DNA of 64,000 nucleotides from Ianthella basta (Eukaryota; Porifera; Demospongiae; Verongiida; Ianthellidae), in contig OZ025877.1 of NCBI GenBank assembly GCA_964019415.1, positions 5,836,685 to 5,900,684 of the forward strand. The letters are read 5' to 3'. Each line of letters opens with the position of its first letter. Position 1 is the first letter of the stretch. The translations under genes and the position numbers were made by a program. The notes under the pieces are model-generated. The model did no database searches. It had not been told where the DNA came from and was given only the letters and a program-made list of their open reading frames with translations. This document shows positions 49,954-62,900 of this stretch, one piece after another.

Positions 49954-52900
49954 TTAGCTCCGGTATTGTGTAAACGAGCTTCCTTGGAAGCCTGCTGTTG
50001 TCCCACCACCACCACCACCACCCCTGGGGAACAGGCAGAGGGAGTACATGATTAGAACACAACACACACACACTACACAGGGTAGCATGTACTGCAGCCC
50101 ACACACACAGTGGGCTGCTCTGGGCACTACAAGCCTACGTACAGCTGCAGCTGCTACTGCAGCAGTTCAGATAACTGTAAGAGGTGTACATACTGTCCTC
50201 TAGCTCTCAATATACTGTATAACTGACAACTGTCTGCATGGCTGCTGTGCACCTGGCACAGTGACTGGAATAATATGTATTTGTTCTTACAAGGGAACAG
50301 CAGGTGTTGGTTGCGGCTGCTGCATCCAGCCAAAGGGATTACCACCAGCCTGTCTAAGCTGTGCAAGAGGGTTCATTCCTGCATATTGTGCGAACACTCC
50401 AGTTTGAGGCACCACAGGAGCTGACTGGATGCTACAGGGGACAGGGAAGGCAGGAGGATGATTACAGCTGCACGCAATGACACACACAGAAACAGAATGG
50501 TTGTACCATACTGTATGTATTTCCACGCAACACATGACACTGTACATACATACGTACATACGCTTGTATGTGACACAGGCCATACATACCTGGCTGCCCC
50601 AGTGAGCAGAGGGCTCTGGCCCAGCTGTGCTTGTCCTGTGAGACTAGGGCTGCTGCCCATACGACCTAAACTAGACCCAAAACCCAGTTTTACTGAGCTA
50701 TTGGGAGATGAAACTGCTGACCACCAAGAAGCAGCGCTGGTTGTGGATGTTGCAGCACTGGGAAACACGCCAGTTGGTGTGGATGACACTCCCCCACCAC
50801 TTCCCAACCGTCCGGGCTGGATGAGTGATGCTGCAGAAGGAGGGACACAATGACAGCACAACTACACATGTATTTGTGTGTGCGTGCGTGCGTGTGTGTG
50901 TGTGTGCGCGTGCGTGTGAGTGTCAGTATACAGAAAAGAAAGAGTAAGTCTAAAACAGTGCAATCACAATATACATACACCACTTTTCAGAACTTAAAAT
51001 ATAATTGCCAAGCATAGAGAGGGTCTGAATCTGGACATTGGGCTTGCTTAGAGTTTGCAAGGTGACACTTCAGGAATGCAATTAAATATGGCCTCCCTTT
51101 CTGTACAGCTCTGAGGCTACAGTTTGCAAGGGCTCAGGCCACAAGGTCCTGTTAAGCTGTCCTCACAGACCAATAGATGGTGCCACTGGACAATGCAGGT
51201 TACAAAGATGTGTCTGCTTTGAATTCAACACAGAGCAGCGAACTGTACCACAGCTGCTCAAGTTGCAAGGGATGGCAAGCTTCATCCAATGATAATCCGC
51301 AGTGTACTTTGGAACAGGGATTGCCAACTACAACCTGCTGCTGACAGGCACCCCCTTTAGTAGCCACTTCAGTCCCACTGCAAGCTTGCATGGTCTCCCT
51401 TTTTCAATGTTTTTGCTAGACCATTGAACAACTTGCCATATTGAAGATTTAACGGGTCACCACTTTCCAAGATGATTCCATGGCTGGGCTAGAAGCTAAC
51501 CAAGTACCTACAGCTAGCTACTCTATCTCTGACTCCCTTTCCATATGGTGCCAACATCCTTATAATTAACTTTCAGGCAATGTATTGTGGAGAATATGGA
51601 GTAGACACCCACAACTGTCTGTCATAGTTTGTCATAGTGTGTCATAGTGTGCGTGGCATACATAGTATGCTATACAGTACCTGCCAAACTTGGCTGTACA
51701 CACTTTTAGGCCTGTCAAATGTGAATCTGCTGACATCTCACACATACTGTATACCTGCTAGCTATCACTTGCTCACTAGCTAGGCTTTTGAGGTAGCCTA
51801 CAACTAGCAACATAAACAATTGAGATATACACACAAATACTGAGCAATAAAGAGCTTTACACCATCTATACCGTATACATACAAATATTCGCGGGATGTT
51901 TTTTTCGTGAATTTCGTGAATCCATGGAGGTTCGCAAAATTCTTACAATTTCCCAGGGCAATATGCACGTACGGAAGGCCTTAAATGGGTAAGTGTGCAG
52001 CAAAGAAATGCTACTTTTGTGCAGAATGGCCAAGTTGATGATCAAAGATTACTTTTAAGACCATAGACATCTTTACCAAGGACTTGTCAACTCGAGTAAT
52101 CGACGCTCCAGTAATTGTGCATACAATCGAACCACCACCGAACAAACACAGAGCAAAGGCAGGGATACGGTGCGCGGAACATGTCCCACCGTCAGGCCGT
52201 CTTTCTGGACTGCCACCGCGTAAGGATCTTTGTTGTTCCGTTTTCCCGTTTACGCTGGAGAACTGCTCCTGCCGATGCAGACCAGACATCCTTGGAAACG
52301 TTATACCCGCGAACGCAACTACTTAGATGAAACGAAGACATCCGTAAACGGTCAGAAATTATCCTTAAAGCGCCAGCAAAATGAACCAGAGCGTACATCG
52401 ATGCCTGATCCACTCTAGGTGGTGATATCTTCCATAGAAAAGGAGCCATTCGCAAAATTTTCAGGGCTTCGTGAAATTAAAATCGCGAAAATTGTCAGGA
52501 AAGGGGCATTCACGAATTATACATCCCGCGAAAATTTGTACATATACTGTATATCCTTTACATTCACACATCTATACATCCTATATATATACACACTTAG
52601 ATACTTACTCCCCTCCTTCCCCCCCCCCCCCCCCCCCCCACACACACATACATACGTACGTACCTGTACTTTCTGTTGCAGCACTTGCACTGTGGCCACT
52701 GAACAAGCCACCTCCCAGGAGACTGCTTCCAGCAGAGGAGGTGGGTAGTGTCTGGGAGCCGGAGGAGCCCAACCCTGACATGAAGGGCATGTTCTCAAAC
52801 AACCCATCAGCGCCACCATCACGGGCATCTCCTGTGAATGGACAATAGTGTGATTATTGGATATAGGACTCAATATTGTACTTGCATCTCATATAAGACA

Positions 52901-53749
52901 GAATAGTTATACCCCATAAATTGACTGTTGCAGACTCTCAAGCTAATCCATTTCAATCTAGAAACAGCTACAACAACTGCACTCTATCAATGGCAAAACC
53001 CAAACTGTCACTGCGCATTCAGCATGCGGAGAACAGTCGTTTACATAGTTGCCACGCTTCACCAATCTCTTGAGGGGGGATTCTCTCGGTTCAATTCTTG
53101 GTCTTAGCATCACTCCCTTTGATGCTGAGCATTCAAATCGGCACTGCTGATCTCCTAAAGGACTCAGTGACCATCTGCAATTGGTGGACTGAATCACGGC
53201 CATCTTGGGATCTGACGCTTTAAAGTCAAGGTGTGAAAATCAATCAATTTTCCATCCGAGTTGGCATAAAGACTGTAATCAGTAGCTCTTTGCAGTGAAG
53301 GAGTTTTAAGTTGTTCAGTCACATCAGCGCGAGGTGGTCAATCACTCTTCCAGTTCCTTTTGCACCATACCCCATGTGAGTGTATGATGCACTTCCTTGT
53401 GATCTCTTGTTCCAGTTCTTGGAGCTCCTTCTTTCTCGGTGTTGTCAGGTAGCGGTACAGCTCATCAAAACTGGGAACACTGATGAAGCCCCTTGACCCA
53501 ACTTCGATGGTGATGAGGTAGGCTGTGCACTTACTGGCAGCACACATGGCAAGTAGATCTTCGTACCTGGTCCTCTTTCTCTCTGCAGCAGTGGCCACCC
53601 AGCCTCAAAAGGTATGGTCAGCTCCACCAGACAGACGGACTGATCACTCCATATGACCATGTCAAGTCTCTTGTCAGTGATGGTCACATCCTGAGGGAAG
53701 CAGTACTCCTCCTCTGCCAAGTCCACTGTCACAGATTCTCCAGGGCGGA

Positions 53750-53812
<63 letters not shown>

Positions 53813-56800
53813 CCTCCCTGCCTCCCTCCCTCCCTCCCTCCCTCTCTCCCTCTCCCTCTCCCTTCCCCCCTCTCTCTGTCTCTCTCTCGGATACACACAC
53901 ATAGCTGGCTTACTCGCACAGACACACCACACAAACACACACGAGCAAAAACACATAAACATATTTGTACTGTACCTGTTTCCTCCATTGCTTCTTCATC
54001 CCCACCTGCACCTCCTCCCACATCAGCAAGGGGATCAGGAAGAACAGACCTAGAGGTGGTGGAAGTGGAACCAAGGGGAGCGACAGGGGCCTTCTCTTCA
54101 ACGCCCGAGGCTCCAGGCTGTACAGGCAGTGGCATGCCCTTTAGCTGAAGAGGAGGCATGTGACTAGCACCAAACACTGGCGGGGACTCTGCATCCTTGC
54201 TGCTGACAAGTGGTGTGGTCACTGAGGGCACTGCAGGAGACAAGAGCAAACCACACACTAAGACCTAAAGAACATAGTCTACAGAAGCACTACTGCACTG
54301 GGGACAGGGAGAACCTAAGGTCTAAGCAAGTACTGGCCACTTCGCAATAGGAGTACCTACTTTAGTCATCACTACTGTCACTCTATCTTCTATTACACAA
54401 TGAAGAACAGAAGGAAAAGACTGAATGCATAAAACGTGGTGTGTCCAAAAGGGGCAAGCTCCTTTTGGGTACATGTCTATTGTTGCAACCGCTCTATTGG
54501 AAACCATTTCCAACTACTTGCTTGGCTTCTTGCATCAATTTACGTAAAAGTGAAATGCCAGCATATGCCCACTGCTGCATGCTCAACTGCAGCAACCATT
54601 GTCACAAGTGCACTTACTTGTCCTTTCACCACATTCCTGCAAACAAAGACTTGAGGAAACGTTGGCTTGAAGGCTATCAAGCATGACGTGGAACAGCACT
54701 TCAAAGTCATTTCCTCTACAGTTGCTCGCTATGCACATTTTATGGCTGCCTATATCTCCATTGGCTCACTACAGTGAAGTGGTCGAATAAGGTGAAAACA
54801 TGTTGCCTGAAATGCAAGTCAGTGCCATCTGCATGGAGTAACATTGTGAAGACTCATCCCACATTGCAGAGAGAAGTTTGTCGGTCTGGCAGATGAAGTG
54901 AGAGTGGCTAAATGTGCCGTGGAAGTCGACGCAGGTCTTCTTGATCTTCTCACTGAGGCCCCACATGTAGGGGATGTGGAGTATCCTCAGTGGCTCCTTG
55001 TGACACTGAAGCTGACCAGGTGGTCCTCCACTCTAGTGTGAACAGAACCTTGGTGCATGGTTTTGCTGACAGGGAGTCATAGACAACAGAGATGGTGTCC
55101 CTTGGGAAGTGTGTGGCATTTCTCCAGGGCCTCTTGCTGATGCAGAAGTCTCTTTTGTGAAGTGTGTCGACTTGCTAGCCAGATCTCAGTCATGCCAGCT
55201 ACGAAGGCAGTTCGTGAAAGGTATTTTCAACCATTGGGCGTCTAAAGACCTACTTTTGAAGCACAATGAGTCAGAGCAGGCTGAATTATGTCTTGTTGCT
55301 CAGTATCAACTGTGAGAAGTGGACAAGCTTGACATTAATGTCATTGCAGATGAGTTAGTTTGAGGTAGCGAACATCGCCTTGCCTATTTGGCAAATTCAC
55401 AACCAATGCATGAGTGTTTTCTGCTCTGCACGCATGCTTCTAGTTGTACTTACTTTAAACTACAGAGTAGGATATCAATTAAGGATCTGGGTACTGGGGG
55501 AAATCCCACTTGTACAGCGTCAGAGCAAGTATGAAGTTGTGCATAACATTCCTAATGCCACCATTCTTTGCTGCATTTCGCATGTGTATTCCACTACAGT
55601 AGATTGGCAGTGACTGTATGTGACATACACTCTATGTGTGTGCTGCACCATCTTCTTGAAGGAGTAGTAGTCAGTTCAAAAATTATACGTAATGAAGAGT
55701 CTTCGGCAAATCATTTAACTATGCAATAGTACACAAACTAATGAATTAATACTTCTCCTCACCAATTAAAAAGGACTCAGGAATGGCTATAAAGCAGAAC
55801 AAACATAGGAACGAGTTAACAAGATCAAGATCATAGAAAATCAATGCTTTGGCACACCTCAATTCTGTGGAGTTAACTCCGCATTCCAAAAGTCCTAGTA
55901 TATCCACGAGAGGGCAATTGCTATACAAGCAGGAACGTACACTAGTACGCACATGAAGTGAATACCTCATGGCTAACTAATGCAGCACACAACTGCAACA
56001 CAATGCCATGTGCATGCTGTTCAACTGCTGACAGTATTAGTCATAAGCATGTTATATACTGTGTACACGTCTTGTCCTGGGTTCTAGGGATTTACAGTAT
56101 AGGAATGCAGAGTAAACTCTAACAGAAATGAAGAGTATCAAAGCAATGAATCACTTTCATTTGTTCCTATGCATTTTCAGCCGGCCGTTCCTAAATCCCT
56201 CTGTTATTACAGAAACATATCAGCGCACTACATAGTAAACCACTGACTGCACATGAAGTCACACAACAAACAATACATGTGTATCAAACCTGTTACAGAT
56301 GTGCTTGTTGGCTGCTTCTCGTTAGCTCCAGCTGGAGGCAGACCACCGGTGCCTGCAGTAGTACTCTCCCTTTCAGCAGTGCTTTTGCTCATGGATGGTA
56401 GAGGGGGGAGGCTGGTAGCCCACCCACCTTCAGCATCCTCCCTTTTTGCTGTATTCTTTCCTCCTTCAGTGTCTCCAGAAAGAAAGGTGTCTCCACTTTG
56501 TATGGAACTCTTGAACTGTATTCCTACCCCAGGTTGGGCTGCTGAGGGACTTCCATGGTCATGCAGACCTTGCTCAAAAGGGGATTCCCTGCCATCACCA
56601 GAAACTACTGTGGTAGTGGCCATGAATTGGGGGCTTTTTTTGCCACTGGCAGCAGGAAGTAGATGTGAGCCAAACAGCGGTTTGCCTGCCAGTAGAGAAG
56701 CTGCAGTGCCAGTAGATGTGCTAGGCTGTGAGGAAAGTACACTGGGTATGGTCTGTTGTGTGGTCCGCACAGTGTCTTCTGAGGGTCCAGGCAGAGGCTT

Positions 56801-59800
56801 ATCGCCTGCTCCAGTTGTTTGGGGAGCAGATGGCTTGACAGGTGTACCAGGAATTAGAGTGATGAATGGAACTGGGGGCTGCCTTGGCAGGCTGGGGGAG
56901 CCAGTAGTGTGGGAGAGAACAGATGACTGACTCTCCCCAAGAGCTTGATCTTCCTGTGACAAGTCTGATGCGGATCCAAAATCAGTGCCTTGTGACTGTG
57001 ATTCAGTGTCCTTGCCACTTGCAGCGGCCAATCCATTTGTCCCCTGCTGCCTCCCAAGAGGATAACTCTTCATGCCCACTTCTGCTATAGTGTGAGGTGC
57101 AACAGACTGGGTCAGTGTTGCAGCCACTGAAGTGGAGGGAGGCCCAAGTGGCGCTGCAAAAGGAGGCCCTGATCCCAGTGGTATGGATGGCTGGCTTCCT
57201 CCACCATCTTTTCCCTGTGCAGACAGGAACACAGAAAAGGGCTGTGCAGCTGCACTGGTTTGCTGCTGGTCAGTCACTGAAGCAGTCAGAGGGGAAGGGT
57301 TTGACTGGGTTGATCTGACAACATTTGGCATTGGAGGGGCAGACACTCCCATAGTGTGCTGCAGGCTTGTCAACGGTGCAAGCACCGTGGAACTAGGCAC
57401 ACCTGAATGGCCTTCTCTGCCAGTGCTGGAAATGTCCTGCGTGCTCGTCCATGCCACCAGTGAAGGCATGACGGTGGAGCTGGCAGCAGACGTGAGAGTT
57501 ATTCCTAGCTTGCTATATAGAGCTAATGCAGGTAGAGGAGATGCCCCACTCACGTACGGTCCAGTGAGCAGTGGCACATCACTGGGTGGAGGTTCACTTG
57601 CCTGAGGTAGGTGTGGCATGGGTGGAGTGCTGCGTAGTCCACTTGAAGGTGGGTGTGATCCACTTGGAGGCATGTATGGTCCACTTGGAGGCGGGTGTGG
57701 TCCACTTGGAGGTGGGTATGGTCCACTTGGAGGTGGCTGTGGTCCACTGGCAGGTGGATAACGGTCACTTAGAGATGGGTGTGATCCATCTGAATGTGGT
57801 TGTGGTCCACTTGGAGATGTTTGTGGTCCATCTGAAGGTGGTTGTGGTCCACTTGGATGTGGTTGTGGTCCATCTGAAGGTGGGTAGGCTCCACTTGGAT
57901 GTGGTTGTGGTCCATCTGAAGGTGGGTAGGCTCCACTTGGATGTGGTTGTGGTCCATCTGAAGGTGGGTAGGCTCCACTTGGATGTGGTTGTGGTCCAAC
58001 TGAAGGTGGGTAGGCTCCACTTGGATGTGGTTGTGGTCCAACTGAAGGTGGGTAGGCTCCACTTGGATGTGGTTGTGGTCCAACTGAAGGTGGGTAGGCT
58101 CCACTTGGATGTGGTTGTGGTCCACCTGGAGGTGGGTAGGCTCCACTTGGAAGTGGTTGTGGTCCACCTGGAGGTGGGTAGGCTCCACTTGGATGTGGTT
58201 GTGGTCCACCTGGAGGTGGGTAGGCTCCACTTGGATGTGGTTGTGGTCCACCTGGAGGTGGGTAGGCTCCACTTGGATGTGGTTGTGGCCCACCTGGAGG
58301 TGGGTATAGCTCCTGTGACAGCAGTGGGCGTGGTCCCTGAGACAGGTATGACCCTGCACTTGGCTGTACTGATGCAACCTGATGATAGCTCAACTTGACA
58401 GGATCAGTTGACACGCTAACCTGAGGTGTTGCAAGCATCTGGGTAGCAGTTGGGTCAGCAGAGGAAATGACAGCACCACTATAAGACCCTGCCACCTGTG
58501 GGTGTATGACTCCTAGCAACGGATCTTCGTTGTGGTTCTCACCAGATGGAGAATGCTCTATAGGCTCACTAACTGTGTTCTGTTCCTTGCCTGTCACCAG
58601 ATTAGCCTGCTGTCCCTCCCCAGCACCTTCCAGGCTGCCTTCTCCCTCAGATTCTTCTTCCACCTGGGGGGATTGATCTGCCTCCCTCCCATCTCCATTG
58701 GAGCTCCTCTTTGCCATAGTCCTCACTGGGCAGCGCTTCACCGGAGTTACTTGGATATTCATTAGGAAATCAGTCACTTCCTGCACACGATCATCCATCA
58801 CTTGCCAGCTAGAATAGGGGTAAGTCCCCAAAGCTCTCCTCTCACTGTCTGAAGTATTTACATACTGCAGGCTAGGGTCTAAGGAGTACCGGTTTCCTGG
58901 ACTCAGTGAGGGCTTTAGAAACCTGACAGAAGAGAAGAGAAAACGTACAAGAACATCTTGCAGAATTCCCAAATCCATATAGCTCAAGCACCTCAAAGAA
59001 ACCTTGTAAGCATCTGCTATAGCGCACACAACAAACTAGTAATGTACTGCCATGAGTCACGAGTCACTGTAAAGTACAAACTAATAGGCTAATACGTACA
59101 TACCAATAATACAGAAGTGAGGGTGGTGTGCTGACCTGCTCTTCTGTGGGTGAGTGTGTGAACGTTTGTGAGACAGGTGCCACGCATTGGCCAGTCCAGA
59201 CTTTTCCATCTTCTTCTGAAGTTGATCTAATTTTTTGGACTGCACATCAAGCAGGGGGCAGAGAGAGAAAGGGAGGAGAGGGGGAGTACACAATATTAGG
59301 GAAGATAGTGAGAGGAGGAGACAGACCAAGATAGGATAGAAAGATATTGGCAGTGATTGTACTCAACTCCAAATTAGCACAAAGTGTGGGTTCACACTCG
59401 AGTAACTCTTCCCAATCAGCTAACTACCCATACCCCTGTCTTTTCCCATAACACATCAGTCATGGCCTTGCAGCTATGTTCTGCCCATGTACATACACAC
59501 ACACATGCAGTGTGACACCACAATCCAGTACAACATGTGGGGTAGTACCCACTATGCTTAAAGTGCCCACATGCAATGTGGCACTACCATATAGTAAACA
59601 CATGCAAAACAGCACTACTGTAGAGCACCCATACGGCACATGCAGCATGTCTACATACAGTGCATCCATGCCCCACCTGCATCATGGTGATTTTCCTGTG
59701 TGTGGCCAGAGTGTTGTAGAGCACTTGAGTGGATGGAGGGGGAAGTGTCCTCCCAGAGCCTGCTTGCCTCAGCTGACGTCCTGCCTGGCGGTTCAGCTCA

Positions 59801-59870
59801 TCCTCCACCTGCAAATCAAGCTCACTGCAGGTATATACACAGAAGCATGCACATGAAGGTACATGAAGAT

Positions 59871-59919
<49 letters not shown>

Positions 59920-62900
59920 CACACACACGCATACATTGTAGTAACTATGTGCCTATGAAACAGGACATGCCTAGTAGATGGATACAGATCAATGCACATG
60001 CAGACCAACCAAACAACACAAAAGGTGAAACACTGCACCAAGGTGATGGTTCAGGCATGTTCAGGTATACAGTGAGATGCACAACAATTTAGAATCATAG
60101 TACTGAAGCACTCACTGGATAGTGACTCTCAGTTTGGAGTGCCTGCTCAACAGGTCATCCTTCTTCCCCTTCAGTACAGGGTCCAGTGGCCGTCGCCTCC
60201 TGTACTCTGCTAAGCGAGGCTCCCTTCTGCGGTTCAGCATGCTCTTGCACTCCTCCAAGTGTGCAAAGCTGTCCATAAACTGAGATTTGCAGTCACTGAC
60301 ACGGTACTTCAGCGACTGAGGAGGCAATTGAGAAAACAATGTAATACAATGTACTGTATAGTACAGTAAGTGTTGAGACAAGAACAACAGATTAACACAC
60401 ACAAGCACGCAGGTGCATACACACACACACATGTACTGTACATACCTGAAGATTAGCTTTCATTTCCTCCACCTGGCTGTGCATTTCAGTCAGGTCCTGA
60501 CTGAGCCCAAGTCTCTCCTTGGCAGTGCCAATAGCAGGATCACTCTGCTCCTCAACATCAAAACACCCTTCTCCAAGGATAGCTTCAGCTCTCTCTCTTA
60601 GATCATTGAGAGAGTCTGCAAATGTCTCCACCAGCTTCTTAATCTCCTCTGTATATTTATCATCCAAATTCTGCTTGCTCTGTACAGCAACCAGTGGTGC
60701 TTTCGTGTGCACACCAGCGGCAGCCATTCTGGTCATGGAAGGTGCAGACAGTGTGTCTGAAGCAGGACGTTGCCCCATTGCTGATGCTGCATCAGAGTGT
60801 GGCAGCACAGATGGCCTCAACATGGCAGTGGGCTGAGGAAGCCTGGGTGGCATGGCACCAGGTGGAACTGCTGCTGCAACCTCTGCAGGTCCATAGCTAG
60901 CGCCAGTGGGTACAGTCGGCAGTGTAGAGCGTACAGCAGTGACCTGCCCCACATTGCTACCTGGTGACTGAGAAATGGCACCCATAGCAGCCAAGGCAGT
61001 TATGGCTGATGGGCTAGTCTGCGTTGGCGGACCAGGTGACACTCCAGCACTAGAAGCAGGGATGGAAGTAGAGGTGGAAGCAGCTCGGGACTTCCCCAAA
61101 GCAGCAAGGGGTATACCCCCAAGTGCACTCCCAGCAAAGGAGGAAAACGGTGCAGTGACGGTGGGCTGTGCTGGAGGGGAAGGGCCAGTATATGAAGGTG
61201 GTTGCTGTGCTATTGATGATAGAGCTAAGTTGCTGCTCAGTACAGAGGAATGGGAAGGTGCAGTTGGAGCAGTGGACAAGGAAGGGAAGTCACTGGATGG
61301 CAGGTTTGCAGGAGTACCTCCCTTTGTAAGTGGTGTCATGCTAATGGTCTGACCCAGAGGAGCACCACTGCCAAGGGGCTGACCCAGAGGAGCACCACTG
61401 CCAAGGGGCTGACCCAGAGGAGCACCACTGCCATGGGGCTGACCCAGAGGAGCACCACTGCCAAGGGGCTGACCCAGAGGGGCACCACTGCCAAGGGGCT
61501 GACCCAGAGGAGCACCACTGCCAAGGGGCTGACCCAGAGGAGCACCACTGCCAAGGGGCTGACCCAGAGGAGCACCACTGCCAAGGGGCTGAACTAGAAA
61601 ACCACCACTGCTGAGGGGTTGACTCAGAGGGGCACCACTGCTGAGGGGCTGAACCAGAGGACCACCACTGCTGAGGGGTTGACTCAGAGGAGCACCACTG
61701 CTGAGGGGTTGACTCAGAGGAGCATCACTGCTGAGGGGTTGACTCAGAGGAGCACCACTGCTGAGGGGCTGAACTAGAAAACCACCACTGCTGAGGGATT
61801 GACCCAGAGGACCACTACTGCCGAGGGGCTGACTCAGAGGACCACTACTGCTGAGGGGCTGACCCAGAGGAGCAACACTGCTGAGGGGCTGACTCAGAGG
61901 AGCACCACTGCTGAGGGGCTGACTCAGAGGAGCAACACTGCTGAGGGGCTGACCCAGAGGAGCACCACTGCTGAGGGGCTGACTCAGAGGAGCAACACTG
62001 CTGAGGGGCTGACTCAGAGGAGCAACACTGCTGAGGGGCTGACTCAGAGGAGCAACACTGCTGAGGGGCTGACTCAGAAGACCAACACTGCTGAGGGGTT
62101 GACTCAGAGGAGCTCCACTGTTGAGGGGTGTGGCTGCAGCTGTGCTTCCTAACAGCCACAAAGGAGTACTACCAAGAGCCTGAGTTGAAGTACGAGTTGC
62201 AGAGAGAGTAGGGCCTGTGGGAGGCAGGCTGGTGGCAATGCTACTGAGGCTCTGAGATGGAGCTGAGCCACGAAATGTTAGTGATGTAAGGATGCCACCT
62301 GAAGACTGAAGGGAAGGAGTGCTTCCTGTCTTCCATAAGGAGGTATTGCCAAGGGCGAATGCCGGAGCTGAGGCGCTAGTGGTGAGGGAGGGCTGAGAAG
62401 TAGTTGAGACTTGTGGAACACTTGTAGGCATAGGGGAGAGCCCTGGAAGAGCGAACACTCCACCACTTTGCAACCCACTCTGACCACGAGAAGACATAGA
62501 TGGCACCATGGATGATAATCCCAGAAATGATGGCTGCGTACCACTTGATACCTGCAGTGGCAAGGTGGGAGTACCACCCAAGCTCTGGGTGATGGGGGGA
62601 AAGCTTGAAGGTAGCTGTCGTGCGGACAAGGCAGCACTCTGGCCACCCAGGCTGCCAAGAGAAGTGAGAGAAGTCTGAAGAGTGAAAGGCGATGGTTGGG
62701 ATGCGGTGCTACTCCCCAACAGGACAGGCATTCCACTTGTGGCTTGTGGTGCTGCCAGCTGCACTGCTGGAAGAGGGGCGGCAGTGGCAGTGGTCACAGC
62801 CTGTGGTGGAGGGCGGTTTAAGGCAAAGGGAGTTTGTGCAATATCAACCACTTGAGGTGCTACGGTAGGCTCCCCACTCAAGCTAATGTCCTGAGGTGGA

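Noticed and set aside
53674-54258. Minus-strand 194-codon frame with Arg-Glu repeats
   Set aside because: Only the part 54230-53976 is a true NUP214 exon; the rest reads through intron and a (CT)n microsatellite.
57571-58398. Plus-strand 275-codon frame of HLKVGRLHLDVVVV repeats
   Set aside because: Antisense shadow of the NUP214 42-bp coding minisatellite. The same holds for 57769-58377 (minus, other frame), 61250-61597 and 61799-62152.
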